From Cepaea nemoralis (taxonomy: Eukaryota; Mollusca; Gastropoda; Stylommatophora; Helicidae): a stretch of 64,000 nt of DNA. Positions 32,400 to 41,855 of this stretch are shown here, one piece after another. Every line of letters begins with the position of its first letter. The stretch's first letter is position 1. The notes under the pieces were generated by a model that ran no database searches, had not been told where the DNA came from, and saw only the letters and a list, made by a program, of their open reading frames with translations. Both the position numbers and the translations under genes were made by a program. The stretch is taken from positions 285,001-349,000 of the forward strand of contig JACEFZ010022373.1 in assembly GCA_014155875.1 (NCBI GenBank), given 5' to 3'.

Positions 32400-32938
32400 A
32401 TTCTATCATTTATTTATTTCAAGGCAAGAAACCTAAGATCCAGCAGAATAGCGACAAGACGTTCGCCTACAGTAAAGGCAGGTGGTCCTGAAGTCCATCC
32501 GTATCAGGACGATTTCTACCGTGTTTGTTCGATCTCGTCGTTAGACCTGTCCACATGTCCTTCAAACCCCTAGTCTGGCTTTCCCTAAGACTACTTTTCA
32601 CATCCGGGAGGGTTTCTCATGCACAAGTCGCAACGTTATCTATGCGATCATCTGCACACGTTGCGACATGAAATATCTTGGGAAGACAGGTCTTCGTCTG
32701 GCGGACAGATTTAGGCAACACCCTCTCTGATTCAACAGTGGTGCCAGAAAACTGGTACCCCCTACACTTCAAACAGTTCCTACCACTGTGGCGTTGCCGA
32801 CATACAGGTCAATGCGATCAAATCTTGCACATCTCACGAACGCGATCGCAAGACATGGAAAACCGGCTCATCTTCCAATTGGGTTCACTCTCCCCTCACG
32901 GCCTCAATGTCCAACACATTTTTCATTTAAGTCCCTAA
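32400..32938 (+). pseudogene. Penelope-like element C-terminus with GIY-YIG endonuclease
   Basis: The GIY-YIG box reads NVIYAIICTRCDMKYLGKTG then LRLADRFRQH, at about 32632-32727, ending at TGA 32728-32730. Penelope-like elements carry this nuclease after RT in the form VIYAI.C..C...YIGETGR.L..R..EH. Here Ile and Glu of YIGET became Leu and Lys. After a frame change, 32731-32938 gives LHFKQFLPLW, QDMENRLIFQLGSLSPHGLN, which fits the family's usual end (E..LI..L.T..P.GLN). Upstream (32425-32575) KNLRSSRIATRRS may be the linker. RT is absent. It is dead. Confidence 0.75.
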
Positions 32939-32996
32939 CGCCCCCTGCCCCCCTCCCATCCCCGTAGTCGTATAGTCCACTAATACGCCAGTTGCA

Positions 32997-33300
32997 TGTC
33001 CTTCACAGGACGTCGTAGTCAAATGCCAGCATTATCTTTGCCTTCTTGTAACTTCCTGGTAGTTTGCGTTCAATTCGCTTCTCTTTGCTTTCTGAACAAC
33101 CGGCACTTGTGCTATTTTATGATGGCGAACGCAGGGCAGTCTGCAGTCCAAATCGTCCGCAGCAGTGTTCGAACTTGGCGTGCGGAATTGCGAACTGCTA
33201 TCCGTTACATTCGCCACATGAGTCGGCTACAGTGCTCCACAATATCCATATTTTTCCTTTACGCTCTCATGGGTACACCCCCATCCCCCTAGTGTGGGTT
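32997..33300 (-). mobile_element. SINE-1 copy, diverged
   Basis: The reverse complement of the SINE-1 3' half is recognisable: CTTCACAGGACGTCGTAGTC, GTAGTTTGCGTTCAATTCGC, GCTTTCTGAACAACCGGC, in family order. It is more diverged than the copies at 39781 and 61636. The 5' end is unclear. Confidence 0.6.
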
Positions 33301-33724
33301 CCCTCACCAGGTTGTCTTAGCCAATCCCCGAGCTTCTGGCTTTATTGACCTTTAGTCAGTTGACCCTGTTAACCACTACATCCGGTTATTCCATCCACGG
33401 ATAGCCGCTCAAGCAATGATACAGATAAGTAACCTTAATACTTTCATGTAGTGTCTGTCGTGTATTTGTTTTGTCTATTTTTGTTGTTTGTTCTGTGCTG
33501 CCGAAGTCATTGGCCGCAACGTCAGTTTGTCTCTTGTAGCGTGCTCTAGTAAAGCTCACAATCTACTTCTCGTGTTTTTTTCGCGTGATTCATTCATTGA
33601 ATTTATAAACAGGGAACTAGCTTGATAAGTCCAACGGCCTTAAACATAAGAAAAGGACCTATGACTTATCCATATCAAGGAGAAGGATTACATATGGCGT
33701 GTTTAGATCTTCAGAAGAAAAAAA
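33301..33724. other. No gene recognised
   Basis: Sequence between a SINE and a LINE D fragment. No motif or repeat was identified. Confidence 0.4.
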
Positions 33725-34085
33725 TACTTAGCCTTACTTCTCTGTCTTCCTCTTGTTCTTTTCTCCTCAATCTTGCCATTTGTCACCAAGTTCTACAATT
33801 TATTTCTTCTCATAACGCCTCCAATAAATCTTGACTATCTGCGTGTAATTTCTCTAAATGGTTTAAGGTATTCATTTGTTTTTTGTAGGACTTGCTCATT
33901 GGTTTTTCTCTCTGCCCAAGTATACTTTGCAGTTTCCTCAGAAGCCACATTTCCACTGCCATTAGATGTTTTTCAGCTTGTTTGCTCATTGTCCACGCTT
34001 CACATCCATTCAAGAGTACAAGTTCTATTTAGCACTTCAGCCCTCTTTTTCTCGTTGCAACTGAAATCATTTTTATTGATCAGTT
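33725..34085 (-). pseudogene. LINE D C-terminal RT fragment (left part)
   Basis: The minus strand encodes the thumb: NGCEAWTMSKQAEKHLMAVE and MWLLRKLQSILGQREKPMSK, then a degraded tail. It aligns at the DNA level with 40600-41290 and 49605-50305. It is interrupted at 34085 by a DR1 repeat and continues at 34619. Confidence 0.7.
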
Positions 34086-34618
34086 ATTAGTCATTAGTCG
34101 AGGTTCCAACTTCCCTGCAACGGGTCGTCCACATTATGCTCCGTTCCCGTGCCAGTGAATACAAATGCTCCTCACTACCCCATGTGAACAGTGGAACAGA
34201 CAGGAGTGTCGACAATCCAACAGTCCGAACAGGTACATTGTGCATAATTCCGCCGCCAGAATGCCAATACAAAAGTCCTCCAAGAAAAATACAGTTCATC
34301 GTTGATGGAAGCGACAATCAATAGAAAACCAGCAGCCACACATTACTCCATAAGGCAACTCAGTCAGTTCAGCGACAAACCGGCCGCCATCATTCCGAAC
34401 ATGCAATTCACGCTACGAACAACCGCTTACAAATATAAAGACACTCCACACAAAAGTCACAGCTCACAGTGTCACGCCATGCACTCTACTCAGTAGCCGG
34501 GCGATGGGACTATGCACTACCAGTCCAACCTGAGAAAAATACGAATGCAAACCGTAGCCACAAGCATAAACGTTCCAGAGGTCTTAACCATTCAAATTAT
34601 TCGCCATATTGGGGATCG
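34086..34618 (+). repeat. Dispersed repeat DR1, copy 3, inserted in LINE D
   Basis: Shares with 7840-8475, in order, GTTCCAACTTC, GCAACGGGTCGTCC, GTGCCAGTGAATA, ATACAGTTCATCG, CACAGCTCACAGTGTC and CTCAGTAG. LINE D sequence reads through on both sides, so DR1 is a mobile or formerly mobile unit of about 530 bp. An imperfect duplication GATCAGT/GATCGGT flanks it. No coding capacity was seen. Confidence 0.65.
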
Positions 34619-34789
34619 GTATGTTGTCTATATGGCAAAAGACAGCCCTTGCCATGGCGATTCTTGTTCTAATGTTTTCAAGGCAACTCCTGAGAGATGT
34701 TATACCTCTTCGTGGATAGTTGTAAGAATTCACTTGTATAAAGATAGAGTTGACTTAAGGTGAGCCAAGAACAGAAATAAACAATTTGG
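34619..34789 (-). pseudogene. LINE D C-terminal RT fragment (right part)
   Basis: This resumes LINE D after DR1: GCCATGGCGATTCTTGTTCT and CTCCTGAGAGATGTTAT align with 41095-41140 (encoding the F.YLG..I.SDGR region on the minus strand). The end is not well defined. Confidence 0.6.
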
Positions 34790-35238
34790 ATATTCCCATA
34801 CGTGCACCGTTCTCATCTACAACAGCCAGCAAGGAGTCCCAATATTAGTGGTGGCAGTATAAGCCTGGCTTTTCTTCGGAGGAGACCACTGCAACACGCA
34901 TTGTTTTCATTACGAACTCAAGGAGTATGCTTTGTAGGGTGGATCCTCTTCTTCATAGGTCACAGATTGTAAGAATTGTATGGATTGTTTGCCCTGAACA
35001 TGCAGGAGTGCGGGGATGAATAGGATGATAGGCTGGCAGGGAATGTACCTCTTGGTGGTAAATTACCTATGAATAAAAGAAAGGTGGTCGTGCGCCTGTT
35101 GGACCAGGTGGAGAAGGCGAGGGAACAGATAGAGAACCCGTATGTGGAAAGGATGAGATAGCGGGAGATTGAAAGAGGTTCTGGTAGAATCTCAATACTG
35201 AGAGTAAATACCATTACAACGTCTAATCAGATAACGGT
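34790..35238 (+). pseudogene. LINE A relative, RNase H end (left of insertion)
   Basis: Plus-strand pieces: VRIVWIVCPEHAGV (end of RNase H), RLAGNVPLGGKLPMNKRKVV, VRLLDQVEKAREQIENPYVE, then ISILRVNTITTSNQITV. It is similar in plan to LINE A but clearly diverged. Cut by a LINE A insertion whose target duplication is at 35225-35238, and it resumes at 35636. Confidence 0.6.
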
Positions 35239-35621
35239 GACAAGCATCGCCTGGATCTTTTCTCCGGGGCATGCCGGTGTGCTGGAAAATGAACAGGCAG
35301 ACAGATTTGGCTGGCTCTGCAGAACTTGGTGGAGTATTGATACATGACAAGGCAGACGTGGTTGCAGCCTTGTGGGAGCACGTGCACACCTCGGAGGAGC
35401 AAATGGATTACCATGGTCTGGCAAGAATGAGACAACGAGGAGTGACGAAGGGATCTGGCCGACGCTCAACGCTCAAAGGAAAGGCGAAACGGACTTATAA
35501 TCAGATAGCTACTGGTACTATTAGTGTTGGAACTCTTCGCTGGCTGCTAAGGATGGGGACGGAGCACTTATGGGAATGCCTCGAAATATGTGATGTCGAT
35601 TCCTAAATCAATCAATCAATC
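35239..35621 (+). mobile_element. 5'-truncated LINE A insertion with 14-bp target duplication
   Basis: 383 bp beginning inside RNase H (SIAWIFSPGHAGVLENEQAD), then from another frame GGVLIHDKADVVAALWEHVH, SEEQMDYHGLARMRQRGVTK and TLRWLLRMGTEHLWEC, ending in (ATCA)n. Both flanks carry AATCAGATAACGGT (35225-35238 and 35622-35635). This is the classic product of target-primed reverse transcription stopping early. It landed in an older relative of itself. Confidence 0.85.
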
Positions 35622-35635
35622 AATCAGATAACGGT

Positions 35636-35740
35636 TGTACCGATTAGTGAGTGTGGCTCTTCTCTGGCTACTGAATGATGGGGCAGAACGCGTATGGGAA
35701 TGTCCGGAGTGTAGTGAGCTCACCTCAACTCAACTCAACA
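35636..35740 (+). pseudogene. LINE A relative, C-terminal end (right of insertion)
   Basis: Continues the host LINE after the insertion: VVPISECGSSLATE, then WGRTRMGMSGV pieces in other frames, and a tail CACCTCAACTCAACTCAACA. It corresponds to the LWECPEC end and tail of LINE A. Confidence 0.55.
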
Positions 35741-35930
35741 ACTCTCATTACATATTCACTGTACAATGAGAACAAATCAGGAGACAATAAAAAAAAACCT
35801 TGTCGCCATTCTATATACACTGAAATGTTCCTACAAGGTTGTTGATTCTTATGGTAGCTGTTTGCTGCCAATATATGTTCTTTAGTATTCACAACTCGAA
35901 CATCTTCCATCGCTGGCCTTACATCAATGA
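35741..35930. other. No gene recognised
   Basis: AT-rich spacer with an A run. Nothing identified. Confidence 0.4.
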
Positions 35931-36112
35931 TCATTTGCGACGAGACCGAAAGGACGTCCAATAAAAAAATGGATTGACGACATCAAAGACATTGTACAAC
36001 CACACGGAATGACACTATCCAGTGCCGCCCAGGGAGCTGGAACGCAAATTATTCCTCCCCACGTCCCTTGACGGCAGAAGTCGAAGATGATGATGATGAA
36101 GATTATGATTAT
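35931..36112 (+). mobile_element. LINE F 3' tail with (GAT)n
   Basis: In one frame it reads RPIKKWIDDIKDIVQPHGMT then SSAAQGAGTQIIPPHVP and a stop, a LINE C-terminus of the RGRP..W.DD type. ATTCCTCCCCACG and GACGGCAGAAG follow, ending in GATGATGATGATG. The last about 54 bases recur as a separate mini-insertion at 37121-37174. Confidence 0.65.
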
Positions 36113-36256
36113 TATTGTTCACAAATCTTTGCCGTCAATGTTCAATTGCTCTAGTATTTGAATTATTCTTCATGCTTCACATTATCAAATGTTTTTGTGT
36201 AGTCTATGAAGCATAAGTACAGATCTGTTTTTACTTCTATATCTCTGTCTAATGGT
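36113..36256 (-). pseudogene. Older LINE C copy, motif A end (left of inverted insertion)
   Basis: The minus strand reads DIEVKTDLYLCFIDYTKTFD and NVKHEE, that is the stretch around RT motif A. This belongs with 36926-37585 on the same strand. The plus-strand LINE C between them interrupts it. Confidence 0.65.
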
Positions 36257-36925
36257 GATATGAGAATATATATAGCGATTTGCGAGACACCCAAATGTGA
36301 AATAGAGATAGAAGGGAACATTCTTCACCAAGTGGATAGTTTTAAATATCTAGGGACATTTATAACATCAGATGGAAGATGCACAACTGAGATCAAGAGC
36401 AGAATATGGCAAGCAAAGGCTGCATTTCAGAAAATGAAGAATATCTTATGCAATATGTCGCTATCATTGAATGTAAGAAATAGAGTGCTGAGGTGCTATA
36501 TAGAACCTGTTTTGCTGTATGGCAGTGAATCTTGGAATATAAATGACAAAATTAGGAAGAGATTGGAAGCAGCAGAGATGTGGTTCCTTAGACAAATGTT
36601 GCGAATTCCTTGGAGTGCCAAAGTCACTAACGACGAATGTCTTAAAGAGGCTGGCGAAACTAGAACATTATATACAACAATAAGAAAGAGACAAACAGCT
36701 TTTTTTGGTCATGTGATGAGAAGAGAGGCGCTGGAGAACATCGTGACAAATGGAAAGATCGAGGGGAAGAGAGGCAGAGGCAGACCACGGGAAATGATTC
36801 TGGATGGATTGCGACGGTGGCATGGAGGAATATCAATGACAGAGTTGATCCAGAAAACCAAATACAGAGATCTGTGGAGAGTCATGAACCCTAAACCAGT
36901 CGGCACGGCACTTGATGATGATAAT
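36257..36925 (+). pseudogene. LINE C C-terminal RT, best-preserved copy
   Basis: A long open frame (continuing to 37006 past the element) that gives a consistent LINE C C-terminus: CEIEIEGNILHQVDSFKYLG, FITSDGRCTTEIKSRIWQAK, VLLYGSESWNINDKIRKRLE, AEMWFLRQMLRIPWSAKV, TRTLYTTIRKR, FFGHVMRREALENIVTNGKI, GKRGRGRPREMILDGLRRWH, YRDLWRVM. The polymerase palm is missing, so the copy is 5'-truncated. Its uninterrupted frame suggests it is younger than the other LINE C pieces. The 3' end is CACTTGATGATGATAA. It lies antisense within an older LINE C. Confidence 0.85.
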
Positions 36926-37585
36926 TCCTTAAACAAATTCACACTGTGCATCACTAATTTCTGGTGTAATCTGGTTTCTTATTCTTCTCATATGTATTCT
37001 GAGTAACAGATTTGTCACCTGACTCATAAAACGTAATGTGCGATGCTCTTCGCATTCTAAAGTGCCTGGTTTCTTTGGCAGAACTATACAGATGGATTAT
37101 AATAGGTCACTAGGAATGTAATTCCTCCCCACGACGCTTGACATCAGAAGTGGAATATGCTGATGATGATGATGACTAGGAATGTACTCACTAGTATAGA
37201 TGTCATTTAGAAATCTTGTCAATATTTCGTTTCCAAAATCACCTAGAGCCTCAATTTCCTCTACTGTATTGTTGTCTTGCCGGGTGCCTTTCCTATCTTC
37301 ATTACATGTATCTACGTTAAGAGTATGTTTAACATTTACTTTCCTATCTTCATTACATGTACCTACGTTAAGAGTATGTTTAACATTTACTTTGCATACA
37401 GTTGCCTGATGACAATCGGGCATCACCTGTACCGCATGATGCTCTCTACCGGACGAGGAGACTCCAGTGGAATCCTCATTAACATCGTTATCTTCTTCAA
37501 TGTTATAGCAAAGCATGATTATCTTGGAAAAATACAGCTGTGGTTTCCCACTTCCATCTGTCGATTTGTGTATGGTTGACTCCAC
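36926..37585 (-). pseudogene. Older LINE C copy, RT fingers
   Basis: Minus strand: 37585-37187 is an acidic pre-RT region containing a perfect-looking duplication of a VNVKHTLNV.TCNEDRK block (about 51 bp), then ALGDFGNEILTRFLNDIYTS. After 37109, it reads LPKKPGTLECEEHRTLRFMS, then QVTNLLLRIHMRRIRNQIT and PEISDAQCEFV, the R.ISLM.H and GEEQ.GFV boxes of the LINE RT. A 54-bp LINE F tail interrupts it. It continues at 36256. Confidence 0.75.
37121..37174 (+). mobile_element. 54-bp LINE F tail insertion with 12-bp target duplication
   Basis: Contains ATTCCTCCCCACGACGCTTG, CAGAAGTGG and a (TGA)n tail, matching the last part of the LINE F tail at 36050-36105. ACTAGGAATGTA is repeated on both sides (37109-37120, 37175-37186). 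This is an extremely short 5'-truncated insertion. Confidence 0.85.
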
Positions 37586-37859
37586 TAGCCTTATCTAAAG
37601 AAAAGACCCTGCAAGCCAGCAGGAGAGAGAGGCTATTTACAGGCGCCTATAAGCCCTCGATGGCCATGTTATAGAGTTTTGAGGTATTTTATAGAGATAA
37701 CTGCCCCACGAATTAGCTCGACATGTCTCAGTGACAACCGCCATCATTGAATAGTTGGTAATTAACAATCACACAGTCAATAAACAATCTGCATGTCGTA
37801 TACTGTATTTATTATTGATTTATTTGGTTGTTTCGGGATTTGAGATGTAAATATTTAGC
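37586..37859. other. No gene recognised
   Basis: No motif or repeat identified between the LINE C remnant and the tRNA-like SINE. Confidence 0.4.
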
Positions 37860-38040
37860 ACAACCCACCACTGGCAACGCTGATCGTATTCTGATATGAA
37901 CCTAAGGCCCATTCACGTCAATATGGATGCACTAGACTCGAGTTTCGCTTTCATTTGAGTTCGTCAGTAGTGCATATCCTTGACCGGACCCGAAACAAAC
38001 CCCGGATCACTGGCGTGTGAAGCGGGTGTGTAACCACTAG
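37860..38040 (-). mobile_element. tRNA-Val-like SINE (left arm of inverted repeat)
   Basis: The minus strand reads CTAGTGGTTACACACCCGCT then TCACACGCCAGTGATCCGGG and GTTTGTTTCGGGTCCGG, resembling a tRNA-Val(CAC) from the A box through the anticodon loop (TTCACAC) to a T-arm. The anticodon stem is mismatched, so it is not a working tRNA. Sequence beyond, to about 37860, would be the SINE body. The end of the body is uncertain. Confidence 0.5.
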
Positions 38041-38103
38041 CACACGCGTGATCTAGTGGTTGCCGCGTGGTCTAGTAGTTACACACCCGCTTCACACGCC
38101 AGT
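38009..38103. repeat. 32-bp inverted repeat of tRNA-Val-like halves
   Basis: Arms 38009-38040 and 38072-38103 are reverse complements with one mismatch. The loop of 31 bases holds a second partial A-box copy (GATCTAGTGGTTGCC). Both arms carry the TTCACAC anticodon-loop word. Confidence 0.85.
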
Positions 38104-38384
38104 GAGACACTATTTATTAGTGGATTTCAGCCATTACTATGTAAACAGACGGACTTCCTGCCAAGTGTTAGTCTTCAGTTGATATAACGTTCTAAACATT
38201 GGCCACGATGAACGTCATATTTCAGCCAAAGTAGCATCCTTAAGTTTCACATAATGTAATTTGTACCTCTTCGGTCTGAACCTGACAAGATGCAGCGAAA
38301 TATGTCAGGCAATAACTCGTGCACTAGTTTATTGATGGCGTGTTTGTTTAAAAGTGTTAAATAGAACCAACCTTATCGTCACAG
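38104..38384. other. No gene recognised
   Basis: No motif seen. It separates the inverted repeat from the 23-bp satellite. Confidence 0.4.
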
Positions 38385-39430
38385 TAACACACCAGTTAAT
38401 GGCATCAACATTGCATTTGAAACTACAGTATCAAGATAACTGAAATAACAATAACAAACAAGTCACAGTAAAATTTACATCACTAAAACACTAACATTTA
38501 AGTCATGGTAACACTAACATTCAAGTAACATTTACATTCAAATCACACTTAACATTCAAATCACAGTAACACTAACATCCAAGTCACAGTACATTAACAT
38601 TCAAATCATATTTAACATTCATGTCACATATAACAATAACATTCACATCAAAGTAACACTAACATTCAAGTCACATTTAACACTGATGTTCAAGTCACAG
38701 TAACATACAACATTCATGTCAGTTACATTAGCATTCAAGTCACATTTTTATTTAACATTCAAGTCACAGTTACATTAACATTCAAGACACAGTAACTCTA
38801 ACATTCATGTCACATTAACACAAACGTTCAAGTCACAGTAACACTAACATTCAAGTCACAGTAACACTATCATTCAAGTTACAGTAGCACTATCATTCAA
38901 GTCACAGTAATATAAACATTTAAATCACAGTAACATTAACATTCACGTCACAGTAATATTAGTATTCACGTCACAGTAAGTAATATCAACATTTAAATCA
39001 CAGTAACACTAACATTCAAATCACAGTAACAATAACATTCAAGTTACAGTAACAATAGCATTTATGTCGCAGTAGTATCAACATTCAAGTTGCACTTAAC
39101 ATTAATATTGAAGTAAATAATAACAGTAACAGTCAAGTCGCATTTAACATTTATCTTTCAAGTCGCAGTAACGATAACATTCAAGTCACAATAACACTAA
39201 CATTCAAATCAGTCACATAAACATTCACGTCACAGTAATACTAACATTTAAGTCACAGCAACACTAACATTTAGCCCACAATGAGCATTTTCATTCAAGT
39301 CACAGTTAAGATTCTCATTTATGTCACAATAACACGCACATTCAAGTCACAGTAACACTCGCATTCAAGTCACAATAGTTAACATTAACATTCAAGTGAC
39401 ATTTAACATTAACATTCAAGTTACAGTAAT
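38385..39430. repeat. Degenerate 23-bp satellite
   Basis: About 40 units built on CACAGTAACACTAACATTCA and AGT, with frequent 1-10 bp length changes and variants such as TCACATTTAACATTC. Confidence 0.9.
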
Positions 39431-39507
39431 AAGGTTCGACAGAACTACTCAAACTAAAACAATGACGGCACTACTTTATTTGCAGCATCGTCAACAAAGG
39501 AACATTT

Positions 39508-39512
<5 letters not shown>

Positions 39513-39549
<37 letters not shown>

Positions 39550-39590
39550 GTGTGTATGTGAGTGTGTGTGCGCGCGCCTGTGTTCGTACG
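39513..39590. repeat. (TG)n microsatellite
   Basis: About 18 pure TG repeats, followed by CG-containing variants. Confidence 0.95.
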
Positions 39591-39780
39591 TGCGTGCGTA
39601 ATGACTGATAAAGCAAACTACTCCCAGCGTCATTGACATTAAGTTTATTTCAATATGAAAGCACGTCACATAATGCCATTAAGACAGCACGTCATATAAA
39701 ATACACATGTAGTTGCTATAAAATGCAGTCTACCATAGCGTATACACTATCTATAAAAATATGTTTCTTTCCCGCGTTTC
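39591..39780. other. No gene recognised
   Basis: Short spacer without identified features. Confidence 0.35.
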
Positions 39781-40015
39781 CATCCTTTTTCAGGATATTG
39801 CGGTCAACACCATCATCTTTCAGCTGTATGTTGATTCCCCGCTAGATTACGCTCATCAGCACGCCACGACTTTCTGAGCGACCGGCTCCATACTCTCGTA
39901 AGTCACTGGCACGACTCCAACCCCTTCAAGTTCTCGTGCGCTCACTTCAACCACGAGAGTAATCGAGGTTACGGAGAAAGCTGCTAACCCTCAGCCAGGG
40001 AGACCGGTATATAGC
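39781..40015 (-). mobile_element. SINE-1 copy
   Basis: On the minus strand it runs from ACCGGTCTCCCTGGCTGAGG through GTAACCTCGATTACTCTCG to CTGAAAGATGATGG and a degraded end CCTGAAAAAGGATG. It is collinear with 61636-61891 over the whole length, so both ends of the family are represented. Confidence 0.75.
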
Positions 40016-40039
40016 TTCAATAGACTTCATACTGTTAAT

Positions 40040-40502
40040 AATATGCATGTATAATTTCTACAAGGACAGACAGAAAAAAACAACGAGCAAGACCTAGAAT
40101 AACAAATGAAAACTGTAAATTGACTAGATAAATTACAGTAGACGGTCGATGTGTGTTTGGGCACGTTATTAGACACAAAAAATAAACCAAAGAACTTGTT
40201 AGAACTGGCAAGATTGAGGAGAAAAGAAGAAGGCAAAGGCAGATACGTAAATATATGAATGGCGTGACCAGATGACATGGTCGATGCAAGAACACAGAGC
40301 TGATCTATGACTCTGGTGATCGTCTTGATGGCTTGATCACATGTCATGGTCGATGCAAGAAAACAGAGCCGACCTACGACTCTGGTGATCGTCTTGATGG
40401 CTTGACCACATGGCATAGTCGAGACAAAAATACTGAGCTGATCCACGATTCTTGATGATCGTGTGAGATGTGGTAACATGGCCACCCACATGTATTGGCA
40501 TG
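40040..40502 (+). pseudogene. LINE D 3' tail with 69-bp tandem duplication
   Basis: Plus-strand pieces QMKTVN, LDKLQ, FGHVIRHKK-like and TGKIEEKRRRQRQIRKY match the LINE D C-terminus. The final coding-to-tail segment (TCGATGCAAGAACACAGAGC to GATGGCTTGA) is repeated about 2.7 times with a 69-bp period at 40281-40480. It ends in (GAT)n. Confidence 0.65.
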
Positions 40503-40527
40503 GCACATGATGATGATGATGATGATT

Positions 40528-40586
<59 letters not shown>
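40503..40586. repeat. (GAT)n microsatellite between two LINE D tails
   Basis: About 27 GAT repeats with one ATT interruption. It is the tail of the LINE D at 40040-40502 and touches the tail side of the reversed copy at 40600. Confidence 0.95.
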
Positions 40587-40599
40587 ACGTTCTACACAG

Positions 40600-41290
40600 T
40601 TTCTATTACATAGACATTATCATGCGCGTTGGAGGTCATGATTCGCCGCCTCACAGGATCACCAGAGTCGTGAATTAGCTCTGTGTTCTTGCCTCAGCCA
40701 TACCCCGTGGCCAAGCCATCAAAGTATTTATTTCTCTGCCTTCCACTTGTTCTTCTCCCCTAAATCTGGTCAGTTGTCACCACGTTCTCTATAGTTTAAA
40801 TGTTTACGTCTAACTTCTCTAATCAGTTTACGGTTCTCATTTGCTTTTTGTAGTATGACCTGTACATTGGTTTTTCTGTCTGTCCATTGTAATCTTTGCA
40901 TTTTACTTAGAAACCATATTTCCACTGGCATTAGATGTTTTTCTGCTTACCTGCTCATTTCCCACGCTTCACATCCATACAAAAGTACAGTTTCAATGTA
41001 GCACCTCAACCCTCTTTTTCTCGATGCAAATGACATCTTTTTGTGGGTCAGTATGTTTTCCATTTTCCTAGAGCCTAACTTCGCCATGCCGATTCTTGTT
41101 CTAATCTCTTCAAGGCATCTCCCATCAGATGTTATGACTGTTCCAAGATAGTTGTACCGATTCCCTTATTTAATAATTGCACCATCTATTCGTATGTGCA
41201 TTGTGCATTTCTTTCCTCCTAGTGACGATCACATTGTGTGTCGTCTAATAATTACATTATAACCCTCGTTGTTCAATGTCTGTATATCTT
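40600..41290 (-). pseudogene. LINE D C-terminal RT fragment, reversed
   Basis: DNA aligns with 33725-34085 and 49605-50305. The minus strand encodes, in broken frames, the F.YLG..I box, RI..AK, WEMSR-type and FL.KMQRLQWTD thumb pieces, and the tail. The 5' end is truncated near 41290, upstream of motif C. Oriented tail to tail with 40040-40502. Confidence 0.7.
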
Positions 41291-41855
41291 TATCCATACA
41301 TTAATCGAGCGGTCTTCTGTCTGTCTGTCTGTCTGTCTATATTTATATATCTATTTATCTGATTATAGATGCATGTTTGTATGTCCATGAACAAAAACCA
41401 CGGAAACACTAACACATCTACTCAGATAAGATGAAGCGATTTCACGCATATGCATAAAAACTAACAGCTATGTGGGTCACAGCTAGCACCCGAGTAAAAT
41501 GTTCCGAAGATGGGATTTAGACTTCGAACAATAATCTCGTGGAAGTTCTGGTAAGGGCAAAGGCCAGGGCAACTAAGCCAGAAGAAAAATGTAGGCATAC
41601 AGAGCCCACAATCCCGGGAAGGCAATCTGTCTATTAGAGGAGGCTTCCAGAAAAGAAACCTCAACAGTCGAAGTCGGAAGATGTGCTATGCACTAGGCAT
41701 AGCAAACATGATCGCAGCAGAAGAAGATGAACTGATCAGTCTGAATGAACAATAGACATTATAAATGGCCGTTTTATAAACCATTCTGTTTTTCCTGTGA
41801 AATTGTAGACAACAGACAGCCTACCCTTTTTCTGTGAGTGATGCTTGTCTCTACT
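41291..41855. other. No gene recognised; short (TCTG)n
   Basis: TCTGTCTGTCTGTCTG lies at about 41319-41338. Possible 3' untranslated region of the exon at 41856-42191, but no AATAAA was found on the minus strand in the expected interval. Confidence 0.4.

Noticed and set aside
38072..38110. Functional tRNA-Val gene
   Set aside because: The anticodon stem is mismatched and no acceptor stem or complete T-arm follows in this orientation, so only a tRNA-like fragment is supported.
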